Source: Dactylellina haptotyla (Eukaryota > Ascomycota > Orbiliomycetes > Orbiliales > Orbiliaceae). From it: a stretch of 64,000 bases of DNA. This document shows positions 51,759 through 64,000 of this stretch, one piece after another. The stretch spans positions 3,596,001-3,660,000 of the forward strand of contig CM062383.1 in NCBI GenBank assembly GCA_031310005.1, given 5' to 3'. How positions within the stretch are numbered: position 1 is the stretch's first letter; every line of letters begins with the position of its first letter. A program made the position numbers and the translations under genes. Under the pieces are notes generated by a model. The model was not told where the DNA came from. It worked only from the letters and a program-made list of their open reading frames with translations, and did not search any database.

Positions 51759-52977
51759 GTATGAATTCGGTACTCGATCGATGCTCTACGCTGCGATCTC
51801 GAGGAGGAGGTTTGGAATGATGTCAGCGCGATATCCCAAGGTGTGCGCGCGTTGCGTGGAGTGTGGTGCAACTCGGCAAACAACACATTTACTCTTTCTA
51901 CGAGGCTGGGCCATTCGAAAGCTACTCGATCGAGAGCCCGACTTAAATGCGTAGTGGAAGCCCTATTCAGGCAATATGCATAGCCGCATCTACCCTGCGT
52001 ATTTAATCCGGTATCACCTGGCACGCGGAAAGGACTTCGAGAGCAACGTAAATAAGCTTTGAGGACGATATCATGTGTCTTCCAGCTGTTCCCGACCAAC
52101 CTGCTGCCGACAGCCGAAGCCTGGATATAAGCTTCAATGCAATGTCACGGGCGAACGCCAGCGAGGCCACCGCCACGGCCAAATGGCTGCCGCGCTGGCC
52201 GCTGGCCGGAGTGATTGGGACTCGATATCTCAATTCGGGCAATGTCGAGCATACCAGGTCATTCGCGCATCCGCATTGCCCAGCTCTCCGTCGCCATTGG
52301 TCGCAGCCTCGGAGCTTCCATCTGACGTCACAAGGCCTTTGGCAGACGAAAGCCAAGCCCCATGAGCAACGCAGTACCCTGGTACACGCTGTGCTCGCGA
52401 GATGTGGGGAATCCTCCTCCTCAACCTGACGACCGTAGGGTAGCTACTCGGTCCCATGGTACTTTGGACCCTTCCCAGTTTGCCGACGAGAGAAAAAAAC
52501 CGGCGAGGGATCCGGTGGGTTAGCTGTTGCTCATCGCATTCTGTCCACAACGTGGAGGACGCAAGCTCGAACAACAGATCCACGGACAACGCACAACTGA
52601 GGCGGACTCGAGGTGTCTTTCCGGAGTCAAATGACTTGTGCTATTGCCCTGCTCGGAAATTTAAACAGGCGGTTCTTATTTACTCGCACTTGATACGTAG
52701 ACGGAGAACCGGAACGAGCCTTGCGAGGTCGATTATATATATCCGATCACAGACCCTTCCCGGAACCGTGATTCGTTTGCTGAGAGCCGATCGAGTAGCC
52801 GTTGTTCTGAATCTTATACCTACATTTATTTCTATACTTCACTCATACGATCCGAGTTGCCACTTGAGTCTTGCGCGGTTTCAGACCTTTTGACTGGTAT
52901 ATATCTCGGTTTGGTACCACTTTTTGAACTCAACTTTACAAATTTTCGCGTGTTACGCGGCGACGACCTTGTAAACA
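51759..52977. other. Divergent promoter region
   Basis: Lies between the starts of the DUF2237 (-) and DUF2235 (+) genes. It is comparatively GC-rich, so long overlapping frames occur on both strands, but none has a motif or typical codon pattern. No gene called. Confidence 0.5.
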
Positions 52978-54769
52978 ATGGGACGGAAGGACCGGGATCG
53001 AGAAGGGTATGAAAAAGAAGACCCATACGATAGCTATCAGAAATATCATGATAGCACGAGGAGCGATGGGTATTCTTCCGAGTTGAGTGATAAATTCAGC
53101 TTCGAGGAGCCCTACGAGAAATACAACCCGCGCCCATCACGACGAGCTTCGCGACGATACTCGAGGGACTACGACGGCCCCGGAAACACTGTCAACCAAG
53201 GAAACAAGCGACTAATCATCGCTTGCGATGGTAATAGCCCGCGACTATCTTGCGTGATTCTTGATCTTTGAACTAACAGATCAAATCATTGTAGGAACAT
53301 GGCAAGACTCTAACGGAGAGCTTCAGGATGGCAAGCTCAAACCTCCAACAAACGTCACACGTATCTGCCGTGCTATCAAAGCAGTCTCTTCATCCAACGT
53401 GCCGCAAGTAGTATACTACCAAGCCGGTCCTGGTTCTTCTAATGGCCCTTTCGACAAGATCGTCGGTGGTGCCATGGGCGAAGGGGTCGCTCAAAACATG
53501 CGAGAATGTTTCTCTTTTCTGTCTAACAACTACGCGCCCGGCGACGAGATATACTTTATCGGGTTCTCGCGAGGAGCATTTACGGCTCGTAGTGTCGCCA
53601 GTATGGTAGCAGGATTAGGAGTGCTGACAAAGAAGGGACTCGAAGCCTTCGCTGTCATCATGAAGGACTACCAACATAGATACGAAAAGGGCTACAAATC
53701 TCCGCAGCCCGAGTGCCCATTTCCAAACAAGCCATCTGCTGCGGATCCAGCATATGTCGAAGAACTATACAGACTCGGTATGACGATCCCGAATGTCAGA
53801 ATCAAGGCTATCGGGGTATGGGATACGGTGGGTTCTTTGGGCATTCCGAAGATCAGCTGGTTGCAGAAGATGGGAGTGCAGTCTCATAAGATGAACGAAA
53901 TGAGGTTTTACGACACAAGCCTAAGTCCTCAAGTTGAGTTTGCGTTCCAGATATTAGCATTGGATGAGAGGAGAAGCCCGTTCGTGCCAACTGTTTGGGA
54001 GCTGCCAAAAGGCTCGCCAACCGTGTTGAAACAGGTTTGGATGGTATGTTTAACCGCGATCTCGCTCCATGAAATACTCCAAACTAACTTCATAATTTAG
54101 GCCGGTGAACACAGTAACGTTGGCGGTGGATGGGATGATCAAAACCTCGGCAACATCAGTCTAGCGTGGATGATATCAAATCTTTCACCGTTCCTCGATT
54201 TCGAAGATACCTACATATTTTCCGAATTTGAAAAGAACTTTCGTTATTACAAGAAACACAAGCTGAAGCCCCGAGCTTGGGGCTTTGGAAAGATATACAA
54301 CAGCATGGATGGTATATACGCCCTCGGTGGGAGCGAGACTCGAACGCCAGGTGACTACACTCGCTGCGATCCAACTACAGGAGAAAGAACAGGAAAATTC
54401 CTGAGAAATACACGCGAAACGGTTCACGTCAGTGTACGAGCGCGAATAGCGCTGAAGGGATATGGTATCGATGATGAGGGGTATTACAACCCCAAAGCTC
54501 TTAGGGGGTGGAAGTTCAAATTTGATGAACAGGCCGGAAGATACAAATGGGTTAATAAAACAACCGGGGTGGAGCTTTTCGAAATGGATCTTGGACCGGT
54601 GGAGATAAAGTTGTTGGAGCTTTATCCTGATGTCTACGATTATGTGTTCGACGATTCCGGCGAGAAGTACATCAATACCCCGAAGCCGAAGAGACGAAGC
54701 GTCCAGGAGGGTGTGTCGGATGAAGTACAGGCGATTACGAGTGTCATTAAAGGCTTGCTTAAGACATGA
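52978..54769 (+). CDS. DUF2235 alpha/beta-hydrolase (Tle1-like phospholipase fold)
   Basis: Three exons: 52978-53230, 53295-54043, 54101-54769, giving 556 residues. Introns are 64 bp (GTAATA, TTGTAG) and 57 bp (GTATGT, CTAAC, TTTAG). The first splits the DGTW motif, which is restored on joining. The domain runs from about 78 (LIIACDGTW) to about 370. The nucleophile motif GFSRGAF has Ser at about 176, GVWDTVGSLG has an acidic residue at about 261, and AGEHSNVGGG has His at about 338: a Ser-Asp-His arrangement as in Tle1-type lipases. DUF2235 proteins are common in fungi, mostly uncharacterised; bacterial relatives are type VI secretion phospholipases. The first 75 residues are charged, with Tyr/Asp/Ser and Arg repeats, and probably disordered. 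No signal peptide or membrane helix is seen, so a cytosolic esterase or phospholipase is the best reading; the substrate is unknown. Confidence 0.9.
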
Positions 54770-55794
54770 AATTGACAGCTCGGGGGGATATACAAAGGCA
54801 GATGGTATGCCAATTTGAAATTTAACCATGTCTTAGGGAGTCAGGATTGCATTGGAGTTTGGGGTTTTGTAAAATTAATTGGAGCGTTCTACCAAAAGAC
54901 GTTGGATGTTGGTTGCTTTCTATGTTATTAAAAAAACATGTACTCATAAGTTCCTATATATCTTATATTTTATGATTATTTGTTGAGGTAGTGGCTGTGA
55001 TACGGTGGCTCATCTGTATTTTATGATGGTAACTGGGGTAGTTCGCACATAGGCTTCAACGAGCAAGCTAGGAGTATAATACAGCTTGATGCTACCACCA
55101 TTTGAGTGAAGTTTTCGTTTCACTTCAAGATGACAGCAAAAAGGTTTAAGTTTAAAAAAAACAGCAAAAGAAAATTGCAGGTCAAGGCCAACTCGCGATC
55201 GGTGAGGTGACACAAGTAACACATTGTAGGAGGCTTCTGAAGGGTCTAATCCGTGTCACATTCGGTGCAGCGTATGCTGAAAGGGAATGTGGAAAATGAA
55301 TGGTTTATTGGTGGTGAAGAGCTGCTACCTAACTTAGAATCCGCAAAAGGCAAGTAACACATACAATACCACCGTAACGTAGAACACATGCCCGCGTACC
55401 GCCGAGACTACGCAGCTAAGATATTACAACATATGGAACCTCCGGGAATATGACCTTGAAAAGTTGAGAATGGAAGAGCTCTATGTTGTCCTGTTCCTGC
55501 TTTCATTAGGCGGGTTAAAATGAAAAGAAAAAAAAGAAATCAGAAAAAACAAAAAACCGATGATCTTTATATTGTAAATGATACCACCGCCGATTGGGGA
55601 TCCAGCAAGAAAACCCTAGCGCTTATGAAGCTTAAAACTTGGTAAACATATGCATGCGAAACATAGGGAAACTTATCATGAGGTAGCTCTGGGTAAGATA
55701 TAAGATGGTTGAATAGTTGCGCCGAATTTGTAAACTGGACCACTTGTTTCCAGGATAATATGCGAACAAAAAATAAATAAATATCAAACGATCA
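54770..55794. other. Convergent intergenic region
   Basis: Between the 3' ends of the DUF2235 gene and the GPI-type protein gene. AT-rich with A and T tracts. No gene seen. Confidence 0.6.
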
Positions 55795-57359
55795 CTAATA
55801 AAGCAAAGCAAAGAAAGCCAGAAGCCCAATATAGAGCAGAACATCTTGGGGCGCGTTTCTCTTTGCAATGTTAACTTGTGCTGCTAGACCCGTTGGCTGA
55901 GGTGTCGTGAAATAGTATGTGGCAGTGGCGTATCCGTTCGTATTATCTAATGTAGTCATGTAAACGTGGAATCCATTTGGATCGTCGGAATATATTGTTT
56001 GAGTCGCGGTAACTCCAGCGGCAGCTGCCGTATTAATTGGAGCCGACCAGTAGGAAGTGGATGTAGGATCCATAGATATTACATAAGCTACAGTAATTGT
56101 GCAAAGGGTTGCTGTGTCAGTGCAGCTTGCCGGAACCGGCGGTGCGGACTATGATTTAACGTATTAGACATTTTATATTTAATACACAATTGTTATTCGA
56201 TATTTTGAGAACTTACGTGCGACTCAGCTGGAACACATGTCGTTGTTGATACCGTAGACCACGTAGTTTCGATAGCTATACCTGGTGTCGATGTTGTGGA
56301 CGAGCTTGTCCATGTTGTAGTGGTGGATGTTGTCGTACCTGTCTCCGAAGTCCAACTAGTAGTAGTCGTCGTTGAAGTGCCGCTTGTTAAAGTAGTTGAG
56401 ATATCAGTCGTTGTAGTAGAGGATGAAGTTGTAGTCGTATCCGTTGTAGCTGTGTCAACAACTTGCTGGAATACTGGAACGATTTGCGGTTGGGCAAAAC
56501 CTTCACCAGCCTAGAGTTTTTAGAATATTTGTAATTAGTAAATGATATTCTATATATTTATTGAACTGGGTTCTCTTCAGAAAAGATGTTAAAGAGACGG
56601 CTAGGATGGAGGTTTATTTACATGAGTTTGAAATGTAATTGAATCGCTGTTAGGCATATTCTCAGTAACCGTCTGCCTTTTCCCAAGTCTCCGCCCGATA
56701 GTAATTGGATCTGAGCTATTTCCTATTAGTGGGATAACGCCACCAGGTTGGCCACCATGATCATCTGTATCACCTCCTCCAAGAATGGCTATGATGGGCG
56801 AATTTGAGTCTGATAAGTTGAAAGATGTTGTATCGTTACCACCCAAGATAGCAACAATTGGAGAGTTAGATGTGCTCGGGTTTGCAAGTTTGGAGAAGTT
56901 TGTGGTATTCAAATCTAGTGAAATTGGTTCATTGCTCCCTACGGCTGTCGAGGCGGCAACATCAATCTCAGCATCTTCGGCCTCACCACCAACTTGAATG
57001 ATTTGTGTTGCGGTTACACCAACCGTGGCAACGGTTACGGCTAACTGGGTTGTGGTAGATGCTACTTCGATCAAAATTGACGGACTTATTTCCGTAGGCG
57101 GTTCTCCCTGATGAATGGCGGCTATGGATATCGGCTGTGACATATTTGCGGCACTAATTGCTATGACGTTTTCCTTGCTAGCAGCGTTGGTACTACTCGA
57201 TTCTGTCAATGCCATCCCTTCTGTTTGAGAAGGCTGTTGTTCGCCTGCGGGCTGTACTTCAACCAGTTCCTCGCCCACTTTCATCGTGGTACCTGCGGGA
57301 CCTCCCTGGACCGAGTAAATCAGTGGGAGAATAGTGATCAAACCTCGCAGGGTTATCAT
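55795..57359 (-). CDS. Secreted Ser/Thr-rich protein, likely GPI-anchored
   Basis: Three exons: 57359-56622, 56510-56217, 56148-55795, giving 461 residues, all joined in phase 0. Donors are GTAAAT and GTAAGT; acceptors are CTCTAG and CATAG. A hydrophobic signal peptide (about 1-18, LRGLITILPLIYS) starts it. The middle exon is almost only Thr and Ser, a likely O-glycosylated stalk. The C-terminus is a short hydrophobic run (VLLYIGLLAFFALLY) after a small-residue NAP site, as in GPI-anchored wall or membrane proteins. The first exon holds two copies of an NSPI(V/I)AILGG phrase about 20 residues apart, and a Lys-Arg at about 227-228 that could be cut by a Kex2-type protease. I do not recognise a catalytic domain. 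A wall or surface role is inferred from the architecture only. Confidence 0.8.
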
Positions 57360-57931
57360 AGCGGGCGCTGATATTCTGCCGTTGACCTAATGGGTAACGA
57401 AATATGCTATTGGCGATGGGAACGAGGGCTTCAGGCTTCACTCGTGGAATTTAAACGGAATGATAAAGCTTGAAAGGAGCGTGGTGTGGAGATCCAATAT
57501 GCGATAGGTAGTCTAGGAGAATGATTTCCCCATTTTCGTGGGACGATCATGTCCTAAGGAGGGGAAGTCGTACTGATGAATAGAATAGTGACTGGAAATG
57601 GTGTTCTGAAGCTACGTTTTGAGGTTGATATCTTTGTTCTTCACAGGTATAATGAGCGAGCTTGGGTTTGAGGCCGTAAGCGAAATGCAGAATGCTCAGG
57701 GGGCATGATCATTGAGAATCGAGGCAAGGTATACGGTTATCCTCTTTTGAGTCGGTTATGTCTCTGCCTTGAGGTCAATGGAGAGAATAGAAAATAGTTG
57801 ACTTGCAAGTCAAATATGTGGTATTCTTGAGTAGGGAATGTGTTGTTAAATATTTCATTCATTTGTTTTGACTCGTTCATATGATAATATAGGTTGAGAC
57901 TAGGTACATATTTCCTAACAGGTCAAATTTA
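57360..57931. other. Intergenic region
   Basis: 5' flank of the GPI-type gene and 3' flank of the MFS gene. No gene seen. Confidence 0.6.
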
Positions 57932-60143
57932 TTATACATTACTGCTACTTGCTCTAAATATTAGCCAACATCCTAGAGCGATCTCTATGGAGAAGAAAAC
58001 TGCTAAAAGATCAAATGCAAATCCGGCGTTGACATGATCCGCACCCCACCCCCCGAGTTGTGTTAGAATCAATATACCAACCGCACCACAAAGCGAGTAG
58101 ACACCAGAGATAGAGCCTTTAAAAGCTAGACGATTTGATTTCGTTTGTGTTGGCAATGTCATAGTTGCGGGATTGATAGGGGTCGTTTCGTTGATTGCCG
58201 GGGGGTTTTTGGATCCAATCTGAAGTAGAGAAGGTGGGAGAGAATCGTCCTGGATGGCGTTTCCTATAAGAGCCAGTGAAGCTACTATAGCCCCAATTTG
58301 GCCTATTCCCATTAAAGCACAATGTAAATAGGCCCAACTCCTATCTGCGCCGACAGCGAGGGACTGGAGTGCGCTGAATGCGCCGCAAGATATAAAACCT
58401 AGTACAGCTGTTGCGAGCAGGGGGTACTGAGGCCCGTATCGGTCTGAAAAGTACCCGACAACAGGTGCAAAGATCAAAGCAGATAACTGTGAAGTTCCTG
58501 TGAGCATGGCCGCGAGAATATAGGCTTCTCGGCAAGACTTTTTGTAGTTTGGGTCGGACGGTAGCACTGGTGGGCACATCCCTCGGGCTCTCATCCACTG
58601 ATTGACGTAGAGCGGGATGAATAGCGATATACCGACAGACATTGATCTAGAAGTTGGACGATGTTAAAATCTGATACGAATGAAGATGGTGGGGATTCCA
58701 AGTTACCTCGCTACAAATCCACCAAGGTATCCCAACCCAATCCTCCAATCCTCGGTACCTGCTTTCAAAGCAAGTCGAAGCCCTCCAAAGTATACATTAA
58801 CTTTTTCCTTCCAGGAGGTCTGGACAGGCGGTGTCGAACGCCTGATGGCATCATAGCCTACTGTCCTCGAACTTGACGAACCGGTGCTCTGAATGCTGCT
58901 GCTGTCTGGGAAAACGGATGAACCTTCCTGTTGAGAACCAATATCTGTTGCTCCTGAACCTGAGCTTGGAGCGGCTTCTTCATCGCTATTCGAGAGAAGG
59001 GGGTCGTTCGCTTTGCCTTTCCGGTTCCAGATTTGAACCGCTTTCGCAAAAATACTGGATTTCCAGAACTTCCAAGTCTTGCCGCCGACGTTTGCGCCGC
59101 GCAAACCCACGAAAACGGCAAGAGACACAATCCATGCTACACAGGCAACAACATAAAATGTGTGCTTCAGGGCTTGGGTTCGTGTCATATGCTTGTCCTG
59201 AAACTTTGCAGGGAGGGGCAAGAAGAACACGAGGGCTATCAGTGCACCGCAGCCTGTCATGAACCCTACGATTCCGCTGAGTTTCCCCGTAATCGGTTTT
59301 GGTGATAGTTTGGCTTGCTCTTTGGCCTGTTGGCGGGAGCGGCTGCGGCTGGGAGGCCGCCATTTGAGGGGTCTGTTTGGAGCGGATGGGATTGATAATG
59401 TGGATGTGGCGGGTATGGAAGATGAAGAGCCGGCAAACCCTGGCCGATTTGAAGAGCTTGCTCGGTCTCTGTTTGCGGTAGATGAAGAAGGATCGGATGC
59501 TCCGGGGTAGCTATGGTGGCGGACATGGTGCGAGGCTGACCCGGTACTAGGGTTCTTTGAATCTGCTAACGGAGTAGATATTTCGGGGAGCACTGCTGTG
59601 ACTGAAACTACAGTTGCGGATGCGCCCATAGAGAATAAAATTCGGGCGAATACCAGGCCTGGGTATATGGATTTCACTTGTACTACCGTTACTAACGAGA
59701 GTCCAACGAGGAAGTAACCGGAAACAGCAATCTATGGCAGAGGGTCGGGTGTTAGTACGGGTATTGGGTTTGAAGCAAGGAAAGGGTAGGGCAGATGGGC
59801 GGCTGGTGGGGTTTCAACGAACCAAACGGGTACCAATCTTGTCACTCAAGGCACCCCAGAAGATGACCATAAAGACAGCGATGAGCTCATCCACAAAACC
59901 AAGCGTTCCCACGATACTTCCGACCCCATCTTGGACATCAAAGAGATCTGTGACGACAAAGCTAAGAGCGGAGTTCAGGAAAACAAGAAAGGATATTGAG
60001 AATAGGCATATTGCGAATAGGTAGGTGAAAGACGCATGGAGCGGGATGTGAGTCGCAAACGGGAGCCTTTCGCGTAGACGTTGACCGAGAGGCTTCTGAG
60101 GCTTCGGTAGTTTCGAGGCTAGGAGGTCTGCAGCTCGTGACAT
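57932..60143 (-). CDS. Major facilitator superfamily transporter with large loops
   Basis: Three exons: 60143-59823, 59731-58707, 58646-57932, giving 686 residues. The phases (0, then 2) agree; donors are GTTCGT and GTAACT, acceptors CATAG and TCTAG. I count 12 membrane helices: four before a Ser/Pro/Arg-rich loop of about 80 residues, two more, a central loop of about 100 residues rich in Ser and acidic residues, then six. MFS motif A-like sequences follow helix 2 (GALSDKIGTRL) and helix 8 (GYFSDRYGPQYP), as in the duplicated six-helix halves. MFS carriers move small solutes or drugs by proton exchange or uniport; the substrate cannot be read here. The central loop is normal for fungi, but the insertion between helices 4 and 5 is not. 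The ATG at 60143 is the first in frame. Confidence 0.88.
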
Positions 60144-62906
60144 GGGCGGAACCAACCCGCAATCTCCTGCGAGGGACTCGGAGGCTGTGATTCGAACGGC
60201 GGCAGTCGTTTGGGGAATATTCGGAACCCGGGTATATATTCTAAGCTGTCTCTGCCTGGTCGCGGGGCCTCGGATGGTGACGGGTTTGGGGAAAGAAAGT
60301 TTACGAGGTAAGACTATCGACGGTTTATTTACAGACAGGAGGAGGAGGCTGATAACGGCCGCGTCAGAGAATGGTGTTTTGAATCATCGAGGGCCTATGC
60401 CCAGCATAGCGTAAGTCAAGCGGAAGCGGAGGAGGAGGAGGAAGGCAGGAAAGGAAGAGCGCGGGAGGACGCGGACATGGCCAGCAGCCCGCAGCGGTTT
60501 GGTTGGCTGGCGCGGCGTGTGTTGCGACGTTGTTCCAGCCTCTTACGTTATCCGGACCAGGTCAGCAGGCCCCCTTGTCGCGCCACATTTATGTACGGAA
60601 TTGGTAATGTGGCGGGTGGGTCGGAAGGGGGTGGGGTGTGGCTGATACACAACAACGGCAACGCGGTAGGGTGGGAATTAAATCAGAATATTGCAATAAT
60701 TGAAGTAGTTAGGTGGCCAGTTGAAGAGGGGTGTGTAGGCAGCCCTGAGATATCTAGATGCAGAGGTCGCACAGGAAAACAAGCGAGCGGCTGTTCGGTA
60801 TCAGCAGCCAAAGTATATGATGTCACGCACATGTACCTGTACACCCGCGTGCCCTCCCCGCCATGCCTCGCACCGTTGGACTCCAAACTCGCAAGAAGTC
60901 CGTCCGGTTGTTTCTTTTTTCTACCGTTGAATCAGCGACGTGGGCGCAATCGAGCTGCGCCATCCCTCACTCACCGCAGCGGAGAGCGTTGGCAGATCAT
61001 TTATGATCGACCCTGGTCCGTGACACACAGATTTATTACCGAATTTCTGATCGAGCGGCTTTCTGTCGTGACTCGCTTCTGCATGCATAGCTAGCTAGCT
61101 TTTGAGTGCTTGCAAACTGCATGCTTTAAATCATGCTGTGCAACAAGTGGTGAAATGCCGATTTTCGTCCGCAGAGAATAGTAAATCTCCGAGCTGCCCT
61201 GCCAGTCGCGGGCGAGCCTTGAGTAAAATCCAAGTTTTGAGGTCAAGCACCATCTTTGAAGAAAGCTCTTCTATAACTGGCAACGGGATCACTTTGTACT
61301 TACGCAGTATAAGAGCTCACTATGAAGTAATACATTCTCAATTTATGTGAAGAAACCAAGAGGATAGGCTAATATATGTCATCCGCTTTGTATGTGCATA
61401 CATACGCCCTAGATCTGCGGGCAATTTGAATGATACGTTTTACTCTGTAGATGCGAAAGCTATAATCTAGTTTCTCTAGCTAGAAGAGCTGGTATATGGC
61501 TAATAAACCTTAAATTTCCGATGTAGGAATGGCCTCCATAGTTACTGCGTTACTCTATTAAGCTACCAGCGGCTAGCTAGATCGCTGTGAGTTTTGGTTG
61601 ATATCGCTCCAACGTGCACTGCCAGTCACTGACCAAATACAAGCTATTATGGGTCCGCTATTTATCCGAATTTCTATCCCAATACTTCCTCATTCGCATG
61701 ACACATATCCAAGATTCCCGGGATCGCACTCGTTATGGTTTTTGTGAGTGGGTCTAGCCGCTGGAATCTCGGGCAAATCAGAGTTTCTTAGAATATAACG
61801 TTCATTTTTTTGCAACTTCGATTAGTTTCACAGGAGAGGAGCATGTCTAAATCCAGTCTAGCTTACTCATTGTTGCACTCTAGAAAACAAAACCACGTGT
61901 GAGATACAAGCCGAAAGCGTCCGCAAGTATCCGTTTAATCAATCTGTCGAGAGGCTATCTGCTATATTTGTTACTAAAAAATGGTTGGATTCAGCAGGGG
62001 AGCTGCAATACCATGCCATTGGATATCCCGATCCGCCACCAATATTCGAGGCATAATCCTGATGAACTGAGTCAATATGGAGGAAACCTTGATGAATATC
62101 TGCGACAGTAGCCTTTCCCGCCCAACCAGGAATACACGACCCAAGACATCCTGGAACCTTAGCATCTTTTTCGGAGTTCCTGAAGCAATCAAGGATGTAC
62201 TCCCCTTGATCCTCGTTCTGATACTGCCTGTCAAGAGTGACACCTGTATCTTTCTGCAAGGGCACCTGGAATGTAAAGCGTCTTCCCGATGCCAATTACC
62301 TATAGATGCTGTCATCTGCATCCGCAAATGGTTCGTTTTCAAGATTTCGTGAGCTGAATTCACTAAAAGAAATCATCACCGCTAACTAGAGCTCGGGAAC
62401 ATGGATATCCGTTGGAGGGAGGGAGGGATCGGTGGAAGGTTGCAATTGCAGTAATCTGGTAGCTGCTATGCCTGGAGTCTGGAGTTGAAACGCACATCGC
62501 TCGGGCCTACGCGGCTACGGAGCTTGCTAGAATCGCTATCGTACATCGGGAAGCACATGAAATATCAAAATTCAGAACCGTTTCAACTTCTGCCGAGCTT
62601 GTAAGTAGATTCACGAGCCTGTTGATTTCCTGTTTGATAGAATTATGGAAGATTTTCTCAATATAAGAGTATTGACGATCCAAATGTTGTTTCTCAGATT
62701 TGGGTTTACACGTAGTTATTGCTCAATATTTCCTGATACCAGCACGCATATCATCTACCACACACAAGAAAGACTCGAAGTTACAACTGCTTCACAACTT
62801 TGAGCCTATTTAATTGAACTTATCTATTTCGCATCCCCTCCTTTATTTCTCATTTATCTACACCAACTACTTGTGTGAGCAGATTGGTTACCGCTACGCC
62901 TTAACT
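60144..62906. other. Divergent intergenic region between two MFS genes
   Basis: No supportable gene. A 205-codon frame at 60477-61094 (+) lies in GC-rich sequence and has no motif, so it is probably chance. From about 61.1 kb the sequence is AT-richer. The promoters of both flanking transporter genes lie here. Confidence 0.5.
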
Positions 62907-64000
62907 ATGGCTACCCTAGGAGAAGCTAAGGAAGTATCAGACACATCTGTATCTAGTGCCTCTCAAGAGGATATTCATCCTGGCCCGGAGACATTTGATG
63001 CTCCAGTTGTAGGACATGGTATTCCAATCATCGGCGTCGAAGGAGTGGACCCCGTTTTTGAGGCTAAAAGTCGTGCTATAAACGATGCTATTCAACATAT
63101 GGGATGGGGCCGATACCAGACCAAACTTTTCTTGGTCTCGGGTTTCGGTTGGTTTGTGGATAACATGTAATTGTGACTACTGAACTCGATCTTCCTTTCG
63201 ACTAGTTAACCTTTGATTCCGCGTATTTAGGTTTATGGCGGCTGTTTCGGCAACGTTACCTACCATTCGGATTGAATTTAATCCCCCCAACCAGGGTGTA
63301 TTTCTCTGTCTGGGTCAGCAAATGGGATTGCTTGTGTAAGATATATCTTCCACGGATTCCTTTAAAAATTGTTGAGTTTTATGCACGATATGCTGACCCG
63401 TTTCCTTGTTCAGGGGTGCATTTGTCTTTGGCCTTGTAAGTTGAACCCTAGGCCCGGCTTTAGATACATAGCTAATAGATACAGGGTTCTGACGCTATAG
63501 GTCGCACACTGTCATTTAATATGACGTTGTTGTTAGCTGGGGTTTTCGGTTTTGCCGTAGCAGGGGGCCCCAACTATCTTGGTGTTGCATTTCTTATGGC
63601 GGTTGTTGGCCTGGGTGCTGGTGGCAATATGCCTATAAACTCTGCCTTATTCTTGGAATTTTGTCCTCAGAAACATCAATGGGTTCTAGCTGTCCTATCC
63701 GTTTGGGTGAGTTACCGCTGAGAGTCCTAATTAATTCTCTAAAGCTCTAGTATTTCTTCATCTCATGCTAATAGTTTCGGGCTTCAGTGGTCTCTAAGCT
63801 CTGCCTTCCTCGCGCTTCTCGCATGGCCCTTCCTTCTTAACTTCTCCTGCCCCCTAGAAACAACATGGGGCCACTGTCCAAGGGCTCAGAATATGGGTTG
63901 GCGGTATCTATATATCACGATCGCAACTTTCACATTAACGCTATGGATGGTTCGATTTTTCTTTTTCAAATTGCATGAATCGCCAAAATATCTCCTCGCC
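62907..64000 (+). CDS. MFS transporter, SV2/sugar-porter type (3' end outside the window)
   Basis: Five exons seen: 62907-63166, 63231-63335, 63414-63435, 63485-63706, 63788-64000 and on. The first 274 residues are in the window. Introns are 49-81 bp with GTAATT, GTAAGA, GTAAGT and GTGAGT donors and all phases fit. The third exon has only 22 bases (reading VGAFVFGL with its neighbours) and is needed to complete helix 2. The protein starts with an acidic cytosolic tail, then INDAIQHMGWGRYQTKLF, typical of fungal SVOP/SV2-like carriers. Helix 2 leads into GSDAIGRTLSFN, the MFS motif A loop. GGNMPINSALFLEF and LHESPKYLLA near the edge also fit this group. Likely a plasma-membrane proton symporter of an unknown organic solute. 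The ATG at 62907 precedes the family's usual N-terminus; an in-frame TTG upstream is not needed. Confidence 0.88.

Noticed and set aside
51760-52970. Several frames of 90-160 codons on both strands
   Set aside because: They overlap one another in a GC-rich divergent promoter region and show no family pattern.
56296-56514. Plus-strand Val-rich frame
   Set aside because: It is the reverse of the Thr/Ser-rich exon of the GPI-type gene.
60477-61094. 205-codon frame upstream of the MFS gene
   Set aside because: GC-rich sequence with long overlapping frames; composition and order of residues do not look like a folded protein.

Overview
The window looks like nuclear DNA of a filamentous ascomycete (Pezizomycotina). 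The genes have short introns (about 50-240 bp) with GTAAGT/GTATGT/GTGAGT-type donors and CTAAC-like branch sites. Families typical of these fungi are present: a NuA3-type NTO1 protein, fungal C2H2 factors, F-box and BTB proteins, a GPI-type wall protein and MFS carriers. A leotiomycete is my guess only. I see no rRNA, tRNA, CRISPR or bacterial signal.

Layout: 0.7-1.8 kb, a carboxymuconolactone-decarboxylase-like gene (-). 1.8-12 kb, an AT-rich stretch without a supportable gene. 12-17 kb, a long pyrimidine-rich leader region for a 1144-residue C2H2 protein (+, 17.1-20.7 kb). 22.0-25.6 kb, a convergent F-box (+) and BTB (-) pair. 26.1-30.9 kb, the five-exon NTO1 homologue (-). 32.7-34.5 kb, a five-exon cysteine-rich protein of unknown function (-). 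34.5-47 kb, a second stretch without a supportable gene. 47.0-49.0 kb, a C2H2 transcription factor (+). 50.8-51.8 kb, a three-exon DUF2237 gene (-). 53.0-54.8 kb, a DUF2235 alpha/beta-hydrolase (+). 55.8-57.4 kb, a secreted Ser/Thr-rich GPI-type protein (-). 57.9-60.1 kb, a 12-helix MFS transporter (-). 62.9-64.0 kb, the 5' part of a second MFS transporter (+), cut by the window edge.

Splice sites were placed by hand. In every multi-exon model the reading phases agree and the joined protein is continuous across family motifs. There is no sign of a biosynthetic cluster; the genes look like independent housekeeping and regulatory loci.

The most notable observation is in the C2H2 factor at 47.0 kb. 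Its open frame ends in TGA, and the same frame stays open for 125 more codons that encode what looks like the usual C-terminal domain of the family. The bases after the stop, CAA CTA, match the CAR-YYA context known to promote stop-codon readthrough, and no canonical intron could remove the stop.
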